Assembly: GCA_963626805.1 (NCBI GenBank)
Contig: CAVFXS010000051.1
Coordinates: 15,426-79,425 of the forward strand
Source: CAG-632 sp963626805
GTDB taxonomy: Bacteria; Bacillota; Clostridia; Lachnospirales; Lachnospiraceae
Direction: 5' to 3'
DNA length: 64,000 nt
Below the pieces are notes generated by a model. That model was not told the origin of the DNA. It worked only from the letters and a program-made list of their open reading frames with translations, and did no database searches. The translations under genes were made by a program, and so were the position numbers. Position 1 is the first letter of the stretch. Each line of letters begins with the position of its first letter. Shown here piece by piece: positions 36,518 to 45,256 of this stretch.

Positions 36518-38275
36518 TTACTCTACATCCTGTAATGCAGCTACATCTTCTTCACCAGTCCGTACCTTTACAACATGGTTTACTGCGTATACGAAGATCT
36601 TACCATCACCGATATGTCCGGTATAAAGCGCCTTCTTAGCTGCCTCAATTACCTTGTCAACCGGGATCTTGCTGACTACGACCTCAACCTTTACCTTTGG
36701 AAGAAGGGTTGCATCCATTTCAACACCACGATATTTCTCGCCAGCACCCTTCTGGATACCACAGCCCATAACCTGTGTCACTGTCATGCCGGTTACACCA
36801 AGATCGTTCATTGCCTTCTTTAACTGCTCGTAACGTGCCAGCTTTGCAATAATAACAACCTTATTAATATCACTCTCAACCGGAGCGCTTGTAACTACCT
36901 TAACAGCCGCCTTCTTCTGTGCATCAGAAGCCTTTACGTACTCATCCTCACCAAGATCGGTATTCTCATTTACCTCTGTCATGTTAGCATTTGCATCCAT
37001 GATTGCGAAGCCTGCATATGCAGACGGAAGACCATGCTCCTTAATATCCAGACCTTCAATTTCTTCCTCTTCGGCAACACGAAGTCCAATGGTTGCCTTG
37101 ATGATCAGGAATGTAATCGTCATTGTAACTGCAGTCCATGCCAGAATCGCTGCAATACCTAACAGCTGAATACCTAACAGTTTAAATCCACCGCCATAGA
37201 AGAGACCGGTATAGGAAGATTCCGGCGCGTTCGGAGTTGCAAATAATCCAACTGCGATTGTACCCCAGAGACCGTTACAGAAATGAACTGCTATGGCACC
37301 AACCGGATCATCTACGTGTAATACGTTATCCAAGAACCAAACACCAAATACAACCAGCAAACCGGATACAATACCAATAATTGCCGAGCCTGCACAATCA
37401 GTGACATCACAAGGGGCTGTAATCGCTACCAGCCCTGCCAGGGAAGCATTCAGACACATGGAAACATCCGGCTTACCATATTTAATCCAAGTGAACAGCA
37501 TACATACAACCGTTGCCACTGCCGGAGCAATTGTAGTTGTCAGGAAAATACTTGCCAGCTGATCTGTTGTGGTTGCGGCTGCACCGTTAAATCCATACCA
37601 GCCAAACCAGAGGATAAATACACCTAATGCGCCAATTACCAGGTTATGACCAGGAAAGGCATTAACCTTTGTTACCTTACCATCCTTCTTTATGAATTTT
37701 CCGATACGAGGTCCAAGTAATGCGGCACCGATCAATGCAGTAAGACCACCTACCATATGAATAACGGAAGATCCGGCAAAATCATGATAGCCCATCTGAG
37801 CTAACCAGCCACCGCCCCATACCCAGTGGGTTTCAATCGGATAAACAACTGCTGAAATAACTGCTGAATAAATACAGTAAGAAACGAACTTTGTTCTCTC
37901 TGCCATAGCACCGGACACGATGGTTGCTGCTGTTGCACAGAATACCAGGTTAAATACGAATCCAGGCCAGTCAAAATTTGCATAATCCGTGAAAATATTC
38001 AGGGTCGGCTTTCCGAGAAAGCCGCCAACATCTTCACCACACAATAAACCGTAACCGATGAAAATAAATACGACTGTACCAATACAGAAGTCCATCAGGT
38101 TTTTCATGATAATGTTTCCGGCATTCTTTGCTCTGGTGAAACCTGCCTCCACCATGGCAAATCCTGCCTGCATCCAGAATACCAGTGCTGCACCCATCAG
38201 AAACCAGACACCTGTCAGAATGTTTCCGGTTGCGCTGTCCACTATGGTACTCATAATCTCTTCGCTAAGTTCCAT
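36518..38275 (-). CDS. amt: Ammonium transporter fused to a PII (GlnB-like) domain
   Basis: A 585-residue fusion. Residues 1-410 are a complete Amt channel with 11 helices, including AGFAMVEAGFTRAKN, the twin-His helices (ETHWVWGGGWL and AIAVHFCNGLWG) and the GFNGAAATTTDQL region. A linker of about 60 residues leads to a PII domain from about residue 472 (VVIIAKLARYEQLKKAM). Its T-loop keeps KYRGVE but has Met520 where uridylylated Tyr51 of GlnB would be, so control by uridylylation is ruled out. The usual ATP/2-oxoglutarate/ADP control of PII could gate the channel in cis. Start 38275 follows AAGGAGTG. Confidence 0.95.
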   Translation of the reverse strand: MELSEEIMSTIVDSATGNILTGVWFLMGAALVFWMQAGFAMVEAGFTRAKNAGNIIMKNLMDFCIGTVVFIFIGYGLLCGEDVGGFLGKPTLNIFTDYANFDWPGFVFNLVFCATAATIVSGAMAERTKFVSYCIYSAVISAVVYPIETHWVWGGGWLAQMGYHDFAGSSVIHMVGGLTALIGAALLGPRIGKFIKKDGKVTKVNAFPGHNLVIGALGVFILWFGWYGFNGAAATTTDQLASIFLTTTIAPAVATVVCMLFTWIKYGKPDVSMCLNASLAGLVAITAPCDVTDCAGSAIIGIVSGLLVVFGVWFLDNVLHVDDPVGAIAVHFCNGLWGTIAVGLFATPNAPESSYTGLFYGGGFKLLGIQLLGIAAILAWTAVTMTITFLIIKATIGLRVAEEEEIEGLDIKEHGLPSAYAGFAIMDANANMTEVNENTDLGEDEYVKASDAQKKAAVKVVTSAPVESDINKVVIIAKLARYEQLKKAMNDLGVTGMTVTQVMGCGIQKGAGEKYRGVEMDATLLPKVKVEVVVSKIPVDKVIEAAKKALYTGHIGDGKIFVYAVNHVVKVRTGEEDVAALQDVE

Positions 38276-38462
38276 ACGCACTCACTCCTTACTCAAAATA
38301 CTTTTTTATCTCCGGTATGCTCCTCTAACTGTTGTACCGGTGATTGATGTGGTTGAGTTTAGCAATTTTTTATAATTATTTCTTGAAAAAATTGGACATA
38401 TGGCTTTTACATTTTTTGAAAAAAGGATTGACTTCTATTATAGAACTGTGTAATATGAGCTT

Positions 38463-38579
38463 GTAAGATTTTTGAATCCTTATCTGATTTCTTGGAATTT
38501 AAGATATAGTAAGGTAACATAAGTTAAGATGGAAGTATAAGTAACAGACAATGGCGTCATGCAGGTTGTCTGTTTTTTT
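38463..38579 (+). ncRNA. Candidate small RNA or attenuated leader
   Basis: A good promoter, TTGACT (38428-38433), 17 bases, TAATAT (38451-38456), predicts +1 near 38463. The transcript meets a strong terminator: arms ACAGACAA (38544-38551) and its complement (38566-38573) followed by seven T. No open frame lies between. The product would be about 115 bases, between the divergent Amt-PII and AraC genes. It could be a free sRNA or an attenuator for the AraC gene 94 bp further on. Confidence 0.5.
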
Positions 38580-38672
38580 ATGTTTTTCTGTTAGGGTTTT
38601 ATCTTGGTATTATCTTTGGAACTAATCTCATCGATCAGGATTCGCCGGGTTTTAGATTGGAGTGTGGTCGTT

Positions 38673-39527
38673 ATGAAAGAAACTACTTATGGAAGAAAAA
38701 TGAGCTTTCTGCTGCATCAGCCTTTTTTCAATGATGGCGTTGCAGATTATAATGAATATATGCAGTGGGAACCTTATCAGGCTCTTTTCTATGAATTTAC
38801 CACATTTGCTTCCGACGGCCCGGATACCATGACCTATATTCCGGATGGCTGCATTGACATCCTGTTTATTCAGGATACATCCGGCAATCATATGGAGATT
38901 CTTGGTTCCAGTACGGAGGTGAAATATATTCACCGGTTTCCGAATGCCCGGTACTTCGGGGTTCGTCTTCGTCCGGGACTTTATATTACATATGAGGGGC
39001 TGACCCTGAAATACATTACCGATCAGAACTTTTTTATTGAGCATGTAGATGAAGATCTGGCAGTGTTCTTCCAAGATTTGGCGGAGACCCGTTCCTTAAA
39101 AGAGTGCTGTGCCCTGTTCCGTTCTGCCTTTGATTCCTGCATGCAGCTTGCAGAGGTCAATCCTCTGACCGAGCATGTCCTGAATGCGATCAATCAGTCC
39201 CATGGCACGATCCGGATCCATGAGCTGGCAGATGAGCTACATTATTCCGAGCGGCATCTTTCCAGAATCTTTCAGGATTCGATGGGATTCTCTCCGAAGA
39301 CCTTCGCCCGGATCGTACGCTTTCAGACCGTATTGGATTCCATCCTGCGGCAGCCGGTTCTGGCACTCTGCGACTATATGACAGAACTCGGTTATTCCGA
39401 TCAGGCCCATTTCCAGCGGGAGTTTAAACAATATACAGGAACCACTCCAAAGCGGTTCCTGTCCTATGCGCAGAAACAGAAGTTTCCGTATTATGAGCGC
39501 AATGGTATGGAGCAGCGTGCCTGCTAG
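38673..39527 (+). CDS. AraC family transcriptional regulator
   Basis: A 284-residue regulator. The N-terminal half (residues about 30-150) resembles a DUF6597-like sensor region (MTYIPDGCIDILFI, ARYFGVRLRPGL). The C-terminal 100 residues hold two helix-turn-helix units with IHELADELHYSERHLSRIF and a second ending GYSDQAHFQREFKQYTGTTPKRF. The start is uncertain: 38673 follows GGAG at a ten-base distance, and 38604 or 38700 remain possible. It ends three bases before the convergent ybaK gene. Ligand unknown. Confidence 0.9.
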   Translation: MKETTYGRKMSFLLHQPFFNDGVADYNEYMQWEPYQALFYEFTTFASDGPDTMTYIPDGCIDILFIQDTSGNHMEILGSSTEVKYIHRFPNARYFGVRLRPGLYITYEGLTLKYITDQNFFIEHVDEDLAVFFQDLAETRSLKECCALFRSAFDSCMQLAEVNPLTEHVLNAINQSHGTIRIHELADELHYSERHLSRIFQDSMGFSPKTFARIVRFQTVLDSILRQPVLALCDYMTELGYSDQAHFQREFKQYTGTTPKRFLSYAQKQKFPYYERNGMEQRAC

Positions 39528-39530
39528 ACG

Positions 39531-40025
39531 CTAGACACAGATGTCTTCTACCTTTGCATTTGTCACCCGGATCAGATCATCCGGTTTCAACTGTATCTGT
39601 GAGCCAATCCTGCCACCGCTTATGATGACCTCATCTAACGTCAGGATTGAACTATGCAGAACGGTTACATAATTTTTCTTCATGCCAATTGGTGTGCAAC
39701 CACCCCGTATATAGCCGGTAATCTGATTGATATCCTTTACATGGATCATCTCTACCGACTTCTCTCCTACGGCTCTGGCTGCTTTTTTTAAGTCAAGCTC
39801 CCGGTCGATCGGAAGTGCAAACACATAATGCTCTCCGCTTTTTCCAACCGTTACCAGCGTCTTAAATGACTGATCGTAGGATTGTCCCATCATATCCGCG
39901 ACATGTACACCATCGATAAATTCCTCACATTCATAGGTATTCACCTGATATGGAATCTTATTCTTATCCAGAATCCGCATGGCATTTGTCTTGATGTCCT
40001 TTTCCTTATCCTTATGCTTTCCCAT
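39531..40025 (-). CDS. ybaK: Cys-tRNA(Pro)/tRNA deacylase, YbaK family
   Basis: A 164-residue YbaK/ProX editing domain that hydrolyses mischarged aminoacyl-tRNA. It has TNAMRILDKNKIPY, FKTLVTVG, YVFALPIDRELDLKKAARA with the catalytic Lys region, and the GYIRGGCTPIGMKK loop. Start 40025 follows GAGGTG. It lies 41 bp after jetC on the same strand and occupies the place where a jetD gene might be expected, but it is unrelated to JetD. Confidence 0.95.
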   Translation of the reverse strand: MGKHKDKEKDIKTNAMRILDKNKIPYQVNTYECEEFIDGVHVADMMGQSYDQSFKTLVTVGKSGEHYVFALPIDRELDLKKAARAVGEKSVEMIHVKDINQITGYIRGGCTPIGMKKNYVTVLHSSILTLDEVIISGGRIGSQIQLKPDDLIRVTNAKVEDICV

Positions 40026-40066
40026 TGTGAGCACCTCATTTCTGATTTTTCTTATCCTGCAACAAA

Positions 40067-43000
40067 CTATATAAAATCAAAGCTTACCTGTTCATATTCC
40101 AGACTGTGATATTCCAGCTCTTCCTGATCCACCTGACTGCGATAGTCAACCACAACTGTCTGCTGCCGCTTTCCGACCATCTGCTGCCCCAGGACATAGT
40201 TCACCTCAAACCGTGCGGTAATCGCCGGTGTTGCGCCTCTTGCCGGAACGATCAACTGCACATGATTCGTCTTAAGCAGTGCGAAAATCGGCTCCCATAT
40301 ATAGACATCCTTTGCCGCACCAAACGGATTATCGATAAAGATGGTTTTCATTCGTTTATCATTCTCACCATTCGGAGCATACAGTCCGGATATATAATTA
40401 ATGATGGAAATCAGGAACTGGATATAAATACCCTGTGACTGTCCCGTACTTCCGACAGCCTCCTCATACCGCAGATACCGGCTCTGCTCCTTAATGCGTT
40501 CCCGTTTATATAAGGTCAGCCGGATATTATTCATATCCGTAACCAGTACACTAAAAAGCTTCTTCAGCTCCAGTCTGCTGCGAATGTACTTGATCCGTTC
40601 ATTCTGATTCTGGAAACGGTCCGCTCCCTGTACCACATCATCAATATAATCCGACATTCTCTGTGGGATAAATTCTTCCTTTACATAAGGAATCGTCAGT
40701 CCGACCATCTGGATTGCTTCTCCATCCAGCATGATCCGGGACAGCTTCGGAAGCTTCTCCAGCTCATTCTTCACATCCTGACATCGCTGAATACACTGCT
40801 TCTCAAAATTAGACTTGATAAACTGCATGTCCTCAATGCCCTGCGCCACACGCTCCTTTTCCAGTGCGATCACATTTATAATAGAAGAAAGACTCTCGCA
40901 GAGATTTCTTGCTTCTCCGTAATTTTTCGGAACCGCCACATCATTGCTGATCGTCTGAGACAGTTCAAAAGCCTGCATTTCCAGAAGTGCCTGTGCGGTC
41001 TGGTTCTTATATCGCTGCAGCTCTCCTCTTGCCCGGTCCAGAGCTCTGGTACTCTTATCATAGGCCAGCAGACTCTGCTCAAACAGCTCCCGCAGCTGCT
41101 CTTTCCCTACCACCAGCGTCTTTGCCTCCTGAAGCCGGATATCATTCGTTTCTACGATTCGTTTTACATCCTTATATAAATCCAGGATTGCCGTATATTC
41201 TCTGGTATCCTCCGCATAGTCGGTTTCCATCTGCTGATACTCTGTATTCAACCGGTTCAGCTGCTGTTCCCCGGTCTCCAGCTCCGCATGGATTTCCATA
41301 GCGGATACCTGCAGCTCCTCACAGAGTCCGAACTGTTCTTCCATGGTACGGATTGCCTGCTCGATCTTCCCCTCCAGACGATCTGCTTTCTGTCTGCGTC
41401 CTTCCATATGATGTTTCATTGTATCTGCTGCAAGGGTCAGTCTGGATAATTCTGTACTGAGCAGCTCCAGATCCTGTTCATCGACCGTGAACAGTTCATT
41501 GGCCTGCCGCAGTTTCTCCAGCTCTTCCATAGAAGTGCCACGCTTCTCGATCGACTTCCGGAACCGGTTCATGGATGCCTGTAGGGCGGTGATCAGCTTC
41601 TTCTTATCCTCCAGAGCTACCGTACCCTTCTCTACCACTGCCAGCTGTGCCTTTAATCTGGCATCCAGCTGCTCCCTGTCGAGTGCGGCCGCCTGCTCAC
41701 ACTGCTCCTTTGTGCCGGTGGTATTCTCATCATAATAAGTCTTATAATACTGTTCCCAGTCTGCAGTCCGCTCCTGTCTCTGCTTCTGAAGCTCCCGGAA
41801 CCGTTTTCCGGTGTCCGCATACCGTACTCTCCACTGATGAAGTGCCTGCCGATGCTCTTCCAGCAGCTTACCCAATCGTTCCTGCTCTGCCTTACAGGTC
41901 TGCATCTCCTGCTCTGTCTTCTGCGTCCGCTCGGATAATGACACCAGAGTATTCAGCTGACCCTGCTCCTCCAGTCTGGAGTATACGGCCTGCTTACAGG
42001 TATCCAGCTGACTGCGCAGCTGTTCCAGCTCCCGATTGGTGTCCTCCAGCTCCTGTGTGCATTGTGCCACCGCATCCTGTCCGATTCGCAGCTCCTCCCG
42101 GGCCTTTAATAGCTCCTGTTCTACGTCCAGAACCGCGATTCCCTGAAGTCCTGCCACAAATATACTGTCCTCCTGATAGGTTCGGCTCATTTCCTCCAGC
42201 CGCTCCAGCTCGTTCTGCAGCTCCTCCAGCTCGCTCTGTCTGCGTTTCTTTTCTTCCTCGATTGCCTCTGCCGATACAAATGCCTGTGTGCCCCGCTGCA
42301 GAACGATCACTCCGTCCTCTGGAATCTTCTCTGCGGTATCCTCCAGATGCTCCATATTATATATAGGAAGAAATCCATCGCCCAGGTTCAGCTCCCGCAG
42401 CTTGCAGTCATCATCCAGACCTTCAAATGTATCTACCAGTAATCCATACGGAAGCAGCGGATGCAATGCAAGCAGGTGGCTTCTCCGTTCCTCCGGCTGT
42501 GCCGCCAGATAATCCATGCCAAATACCGCATTCCGATTGTGCCGGCTCTCAATATAATATTTCACCCGATCTACAGCCTCTGTCGGAGCAACCAGGCGGC
42601 CTTCTGCCAGTCCCTGCAGACGCTTTTCCTGTGATGCGATCTGCTTTTTAACATTGGAAATCAGCGCCAGATTGTTCAGATATCGCTGATTGATCTGCTC
42701 CGATAGCCGTCCCATATCCGCATTCGTCATCCATTCGGCAGACTTCTCTGCTGTCTGCCCGCCATAGATTTCAAGCATACGCTTTACCTTATCTGCCTGC
42801 TCCTGATATTCCCGGCTGCTGGTCTCCAGCTCCTCTATCCGTGCTCGGATCTGCTCCAGTTCCTGATTCCGTTTCTCGCATCCCTTCAGCTTCTCATACC
42901 GGAGGTTCTGCAGCTCGTATACCTGATTCTCCAGCTCGGTCAGGTGTGCCTTCTCCTGTTCCGCCTGCACAGTCTGTTCCTCCAGTAAGATCTTCGGATT

Positions 43001-44527
43001 CTGCAGACTGGTAAAGGTCTTCTTCTTACGCAGTGCCTGAAGCTCTTCCATATCCGCAGCATATCGTTCCGATGCCTGCTTCTCCTCATGCTCTGCAACC
43101 GCAAATGCCACCTCTGCCTCATGCACCAGATTCTCACTGGAGGCCAGCTTTGCTTCAGCTTCGTAATAGTCTTTCTCTGCCTGTTTCTCTGACTCCAACA
43201 ATGTCTTTAATATCTGTTCGTCCCGCTTTCTGCGTTCTTTTACAAGCACCTTTAGTAAGAATAACTGATCCTCATTCTGATGCAGGGAGGCCTCGATCAC
43301 AGCCTCATGCTCCTCCTTCAGCGACTTATCCTTCCAGTAATCCAGATAATCATTCATGCTCTCTTTTCGATTCAGCTCCTGCTGACAGTCCTTCACCGAC
43401 TGCTCATGATTGGTAATCTCGGTCTGCAGACGCTCAATCTCTGCCAACAATTCCCGATATTCCAGTTTATCCCGGTGAATTTTTAAGTTCGCCTGCTGCT
43501 TCTGCTGTATCCGGATGGTCTTCTTCTTCTCATCCTTCGCCAGCTCCAGTGCTTTCAGCTTCTCCTCACTCTTCTTCGCCAGCGTTGCTCCGGTAACGCA
43601 AACATTTGCCAGATTTGCACTCTGATCCGATTGTCTTTCATATAATTCCAGAAATGCTGCTACCCTTGCCTCCAGTACATGCAGGAGTTCTGTCTGGCGG
43701 TCGTAGTCTGCGATCTCCCGCTTCTTCTTCGTCAGCTCTACCAGCTTATCCTTGATCTCAAGCAGGGTGTGTGCCATATCATCCGGATCTGCATTCTTAT
43801 CGATCTTTACCAGATATGCCTTTTCTATAATTTCCTCTATCAGAAGGTCTTCTACTACCTTTCTGGCAGTCTTATAATTCGTCTCAAAATAAGTCCGGAC
43901 GTGTCCCTCTGTCTTATTGATTCCCCGGATGATCTCCCAGTGGCTCTCATACAGTCCGAACCGGCTGATATATCTCTGGTATTCCCCCTTACGGTCAAAC
44001 ACCTGCACCGACAGCTTCATGTCCCGTCTCCCCAGCTCTTTTAAATAATTCTTCCAGCCGGTATAACTTACCCGCTCTCCGTCTTTCACAAGCGGCAGGT
44101 TTATAATGTCATTCTCATTATAGTCCCGGTAAAGAATACAGTAATTGAAATACTCGATGGCTGCCATCTCCTTGCCGCCGTCCTCCTCGTCCGGAGAATC
44201 CTTGGCTTTCCTTGCACAGAAACCGGTAGTCATATACCGGTATCCTTCATGCAGCTCCGGCTCGTCCAGCTTCCATTCGATCAGGGAATGAATGGTCGTA
44301 TTGCCGCCACCGGTACGAAACAGCTTCTCTACCGGCTGCTTCTCGTCCAACGTACAGTTCGGAATCAGATTCTGTAAAAGCAGGAGCATCAGAATACTTT
44401 TGCCGCCTCCGTTTGCCAGATCATACAGAGTATTTTTTCCATACATACGCATTGTGAAATCATCATACTGCTGCGTTCCGAAATTATATTTCACATTGTT
44501 TACACGAATCCGGTTAATACTCGGCAT
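40067..44527 (-). CDS. jetC: SMC-like ATPase, JetC/MksB family (Wadjet-like)
   Basis: A 1486-residue condensin-like ATPase. The P-loop near residues 38-44 reads ANGGGKS, with the first conserved glycine missing. Two very long coiled coils (about 270-640 and 790-1290) surround a globular hinge at about 650-780. The C-terminal lobe has a signature-like STGQSQG near 1355 and a Walker B strand TIFIDNPFG ending at Asp1399, where Asn stands in the usual catalytic Glu position. The ATG at 44527 follows AAGGAGGAG and overlaps jetB by 14 bases. With JetA and JetB it should form a ring that loads on DNA. Wadjet systems use this motor to detect plasmids. Confidence 0.82.
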   Translation of the reverse strand: MPSINRIRVNNVKYNFGTQQYDDFTMRMYGKNTLYDLANGGGKSILMLLLLQNLIPNCTLDEKQPVEKLFRTGGGNTTIHSLIEWKLDEPELHEGYRYMTTGFCARKAKDSPDEEDGGKEMAAIEYFNYCILYRDYNENDIINLPLVKDGERVSYTGWKNYLKELGRRDMKLSVQVFDRKGEYQRYISRFGLYESHWEIIRGINKTEGHVRTYFETNYKTARKVVEDLLIEEIIEKAYLVKIDKNADPDDMAHTLLEIKDKLVELTKKKREIADYDRQTELLHVLEARVAAFLELYERQSDQSANLANVCVTGATLAKKSEEKLKALELAKDEKKKTIRIQQKQQANLKIHRDKLEYRELLAEIERLQTEITNHEQSVKDCQQELNRKESMNDYLDYWKDKSLKEEHEAVIEASLHQNEDQLFLLKVLVKERRKRDEQILKTLLESEKQAEKDYYEAEAKLASSENLVHEAEVAFAVAEHEEKQASERYAADMEELQALRKKKTFTSLQNPKILLEEQTVQAEQEKAHLTELENQVYELQNLRYEKLKGCEKRNQELEQIRARIEELETSSREYQEQADKVKRMLEIYGGQTAEKSAEWMTNADMGRLSEQINQRYLNNLALISNVKKQIASQEKRLQGLAEGRLVAPTEAVDRVKYYIESRHNRNAVFGMDYLAAQPEERRSHLLALHPLLPYGLLVDTFEGLDDDCKLRELNLGDGFLPIYNMEHLEDTAEKIPEDGVIVLQRGTQAFVSAEAIEEEKKRRQSELEELQNELERLEEMSRTYQEDSIFVAGLQGIAVLDVEQELLKAREELRIGQDAVAQCTQELEDTNRELEQLRSQLDTCKQAVYSRLEEQGQLNTLVSLSERTQKTEQEMQTCKAEQERLGKLLEEHRQALHQWRVRYADTGKRFRELQKQRQERTADWEQYYKTYYDENTTGTKEQCEQAAALDREQLDARLKAQLAVVEKGTVALEDKKKLITALQASMNRFRKSIEKRGTSMEELEKLRQANELFTVDEQDLELLSTELSRLTLAADTMKHHMEGRRQKADRLEGKIEQAIRTMEEQFGLCEELQVSAMEIHAELETGEQQLNRLNTEYQQMETDYAEDTREYTAILDLYKDVKRIVETNDIRLQEAKTLVVGKEQLRELFEQSLLAYDKSTRALDRARGELQRYKNQTAQALLEMQAFELSQTISNDVAVPKNYGEARNLCESLSSIINVIALEKERVAQGIEDMQFIKSNFEKQCIQRCQDVKNELEKLPKLSRIMLDGEAIQMVGLTIPYVKEEFIPQRMSDYIDDVVQGADRFQNQNERIKYIRSRLELKKLFSVLVTDMNNIRLTLYKRERIKEQSRYLRYEEAVGSTGQSQGIYIQFLISIINYISGLYAPNGENDKRMKTIFIDNPFGAAKDVYIWEPIFALLKTNHVQLIVPARGATPAITARFEVNYVLGQQMVGKRQQTVVVDYRSQVDQEELEYHSLEYEQVSFDFI

Positions 44528-45236
44528 GGTCCTCTCCTCCTTCCAGCAATTCATAAATATGCCCGCGATATTCTTCAAAATACTGCTCGGTCAGTGCTTT
44601 CATCCGGTCGGTCGGATAATACCGCTCCTGCACATCCAGAAACAGTCCCTGACTGATCAGGAAATTGCATACCAGCTTTACCAGTCCCATCCGGGAAGCC
44701 CGTGATGCCCGGAGCAATTCCCTGTCCTCGCCTGTCACCGTTGGCAGCTCCTCCCACAGCAGTGCCAGACTCTTAAAGCTGTTTTCCTCAATCTCATCCA
44801 TCGCATAAACCTGAAGATCTCCCGTAATCGCCAGAAGCGAATCACTGACCTCTTTTACAATCTCCTCCAGCCGTACATATTCCCGGTACTGATACGATGC
44901 CGAATCCTGATAGAAACACAGCATAATCTGATACATAATGTAATATGCCATGTAAAGCTCCCGGTTATAGCGCAGGCCCATCAGTCGTTTCAGTTCCTCA
45001 TTGGTATACCCGAAGACCCGGTTACCTTCTCCGGCCGTCAGGTAAAGTGCCTCTTTGTATTCGTATATATTCAGGTTCAGTTTCTTTAATATCTGATTCA
45101 GTATTTCATAGACTTCCGCATTCTGATAGTATGCCTCATATAAACTGCCGTTCTCCGGATGTGAGCGACGCACATCCTCTCCCATGGTCAGCTTTGCATA
45201 TATTTCCAATGCTTTATCCATATTTCGACTATCCAT
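44514..45236 (-). CDS. jetB: JetB/MksE-like kleisin-associated protein (DUF6063-type)
   Basis: A 240-residue mostly helical protein with no signal peptide. The size, gene order and winged-helix-like C-terminal part fit JetB (MksE, KITE) subunits that bridge the kleisin JetA to the JetC heads. It starts 20 bp after jetA and overlaps jetC by 14 bases. The exact family is judged from context as much as sequence; the conserved segment YRELYMAYYIMYQIM-like (YNRELYMAYYIMYQIM) is visible mid-protein. Confidence 0.75.
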   Translation of the reverse strand: MDSRNMDKALEIYAKLTMGEDVRRSHPENGSLYEAYYQNAEVYEILNQILKKLNLNIYEYKEALYLTAGEGNRVFGYTNEELKRLMGLRYNRELYMAYYIMYQIMLCFYQDSASYQYREYVRLEEIVKEVSDSLLAITGDLQVYAMDEIEENSFKSLALLWEELPTVTGEDRELLRASRASRMGLVKLVCNFLISQGLFLDVQERYYPTDRMKALTEQYFEEYRGHIYELLEGGEDHAEY

Positions 45237-45256
45237 TGTTTGATCCTCTCCGGTTT

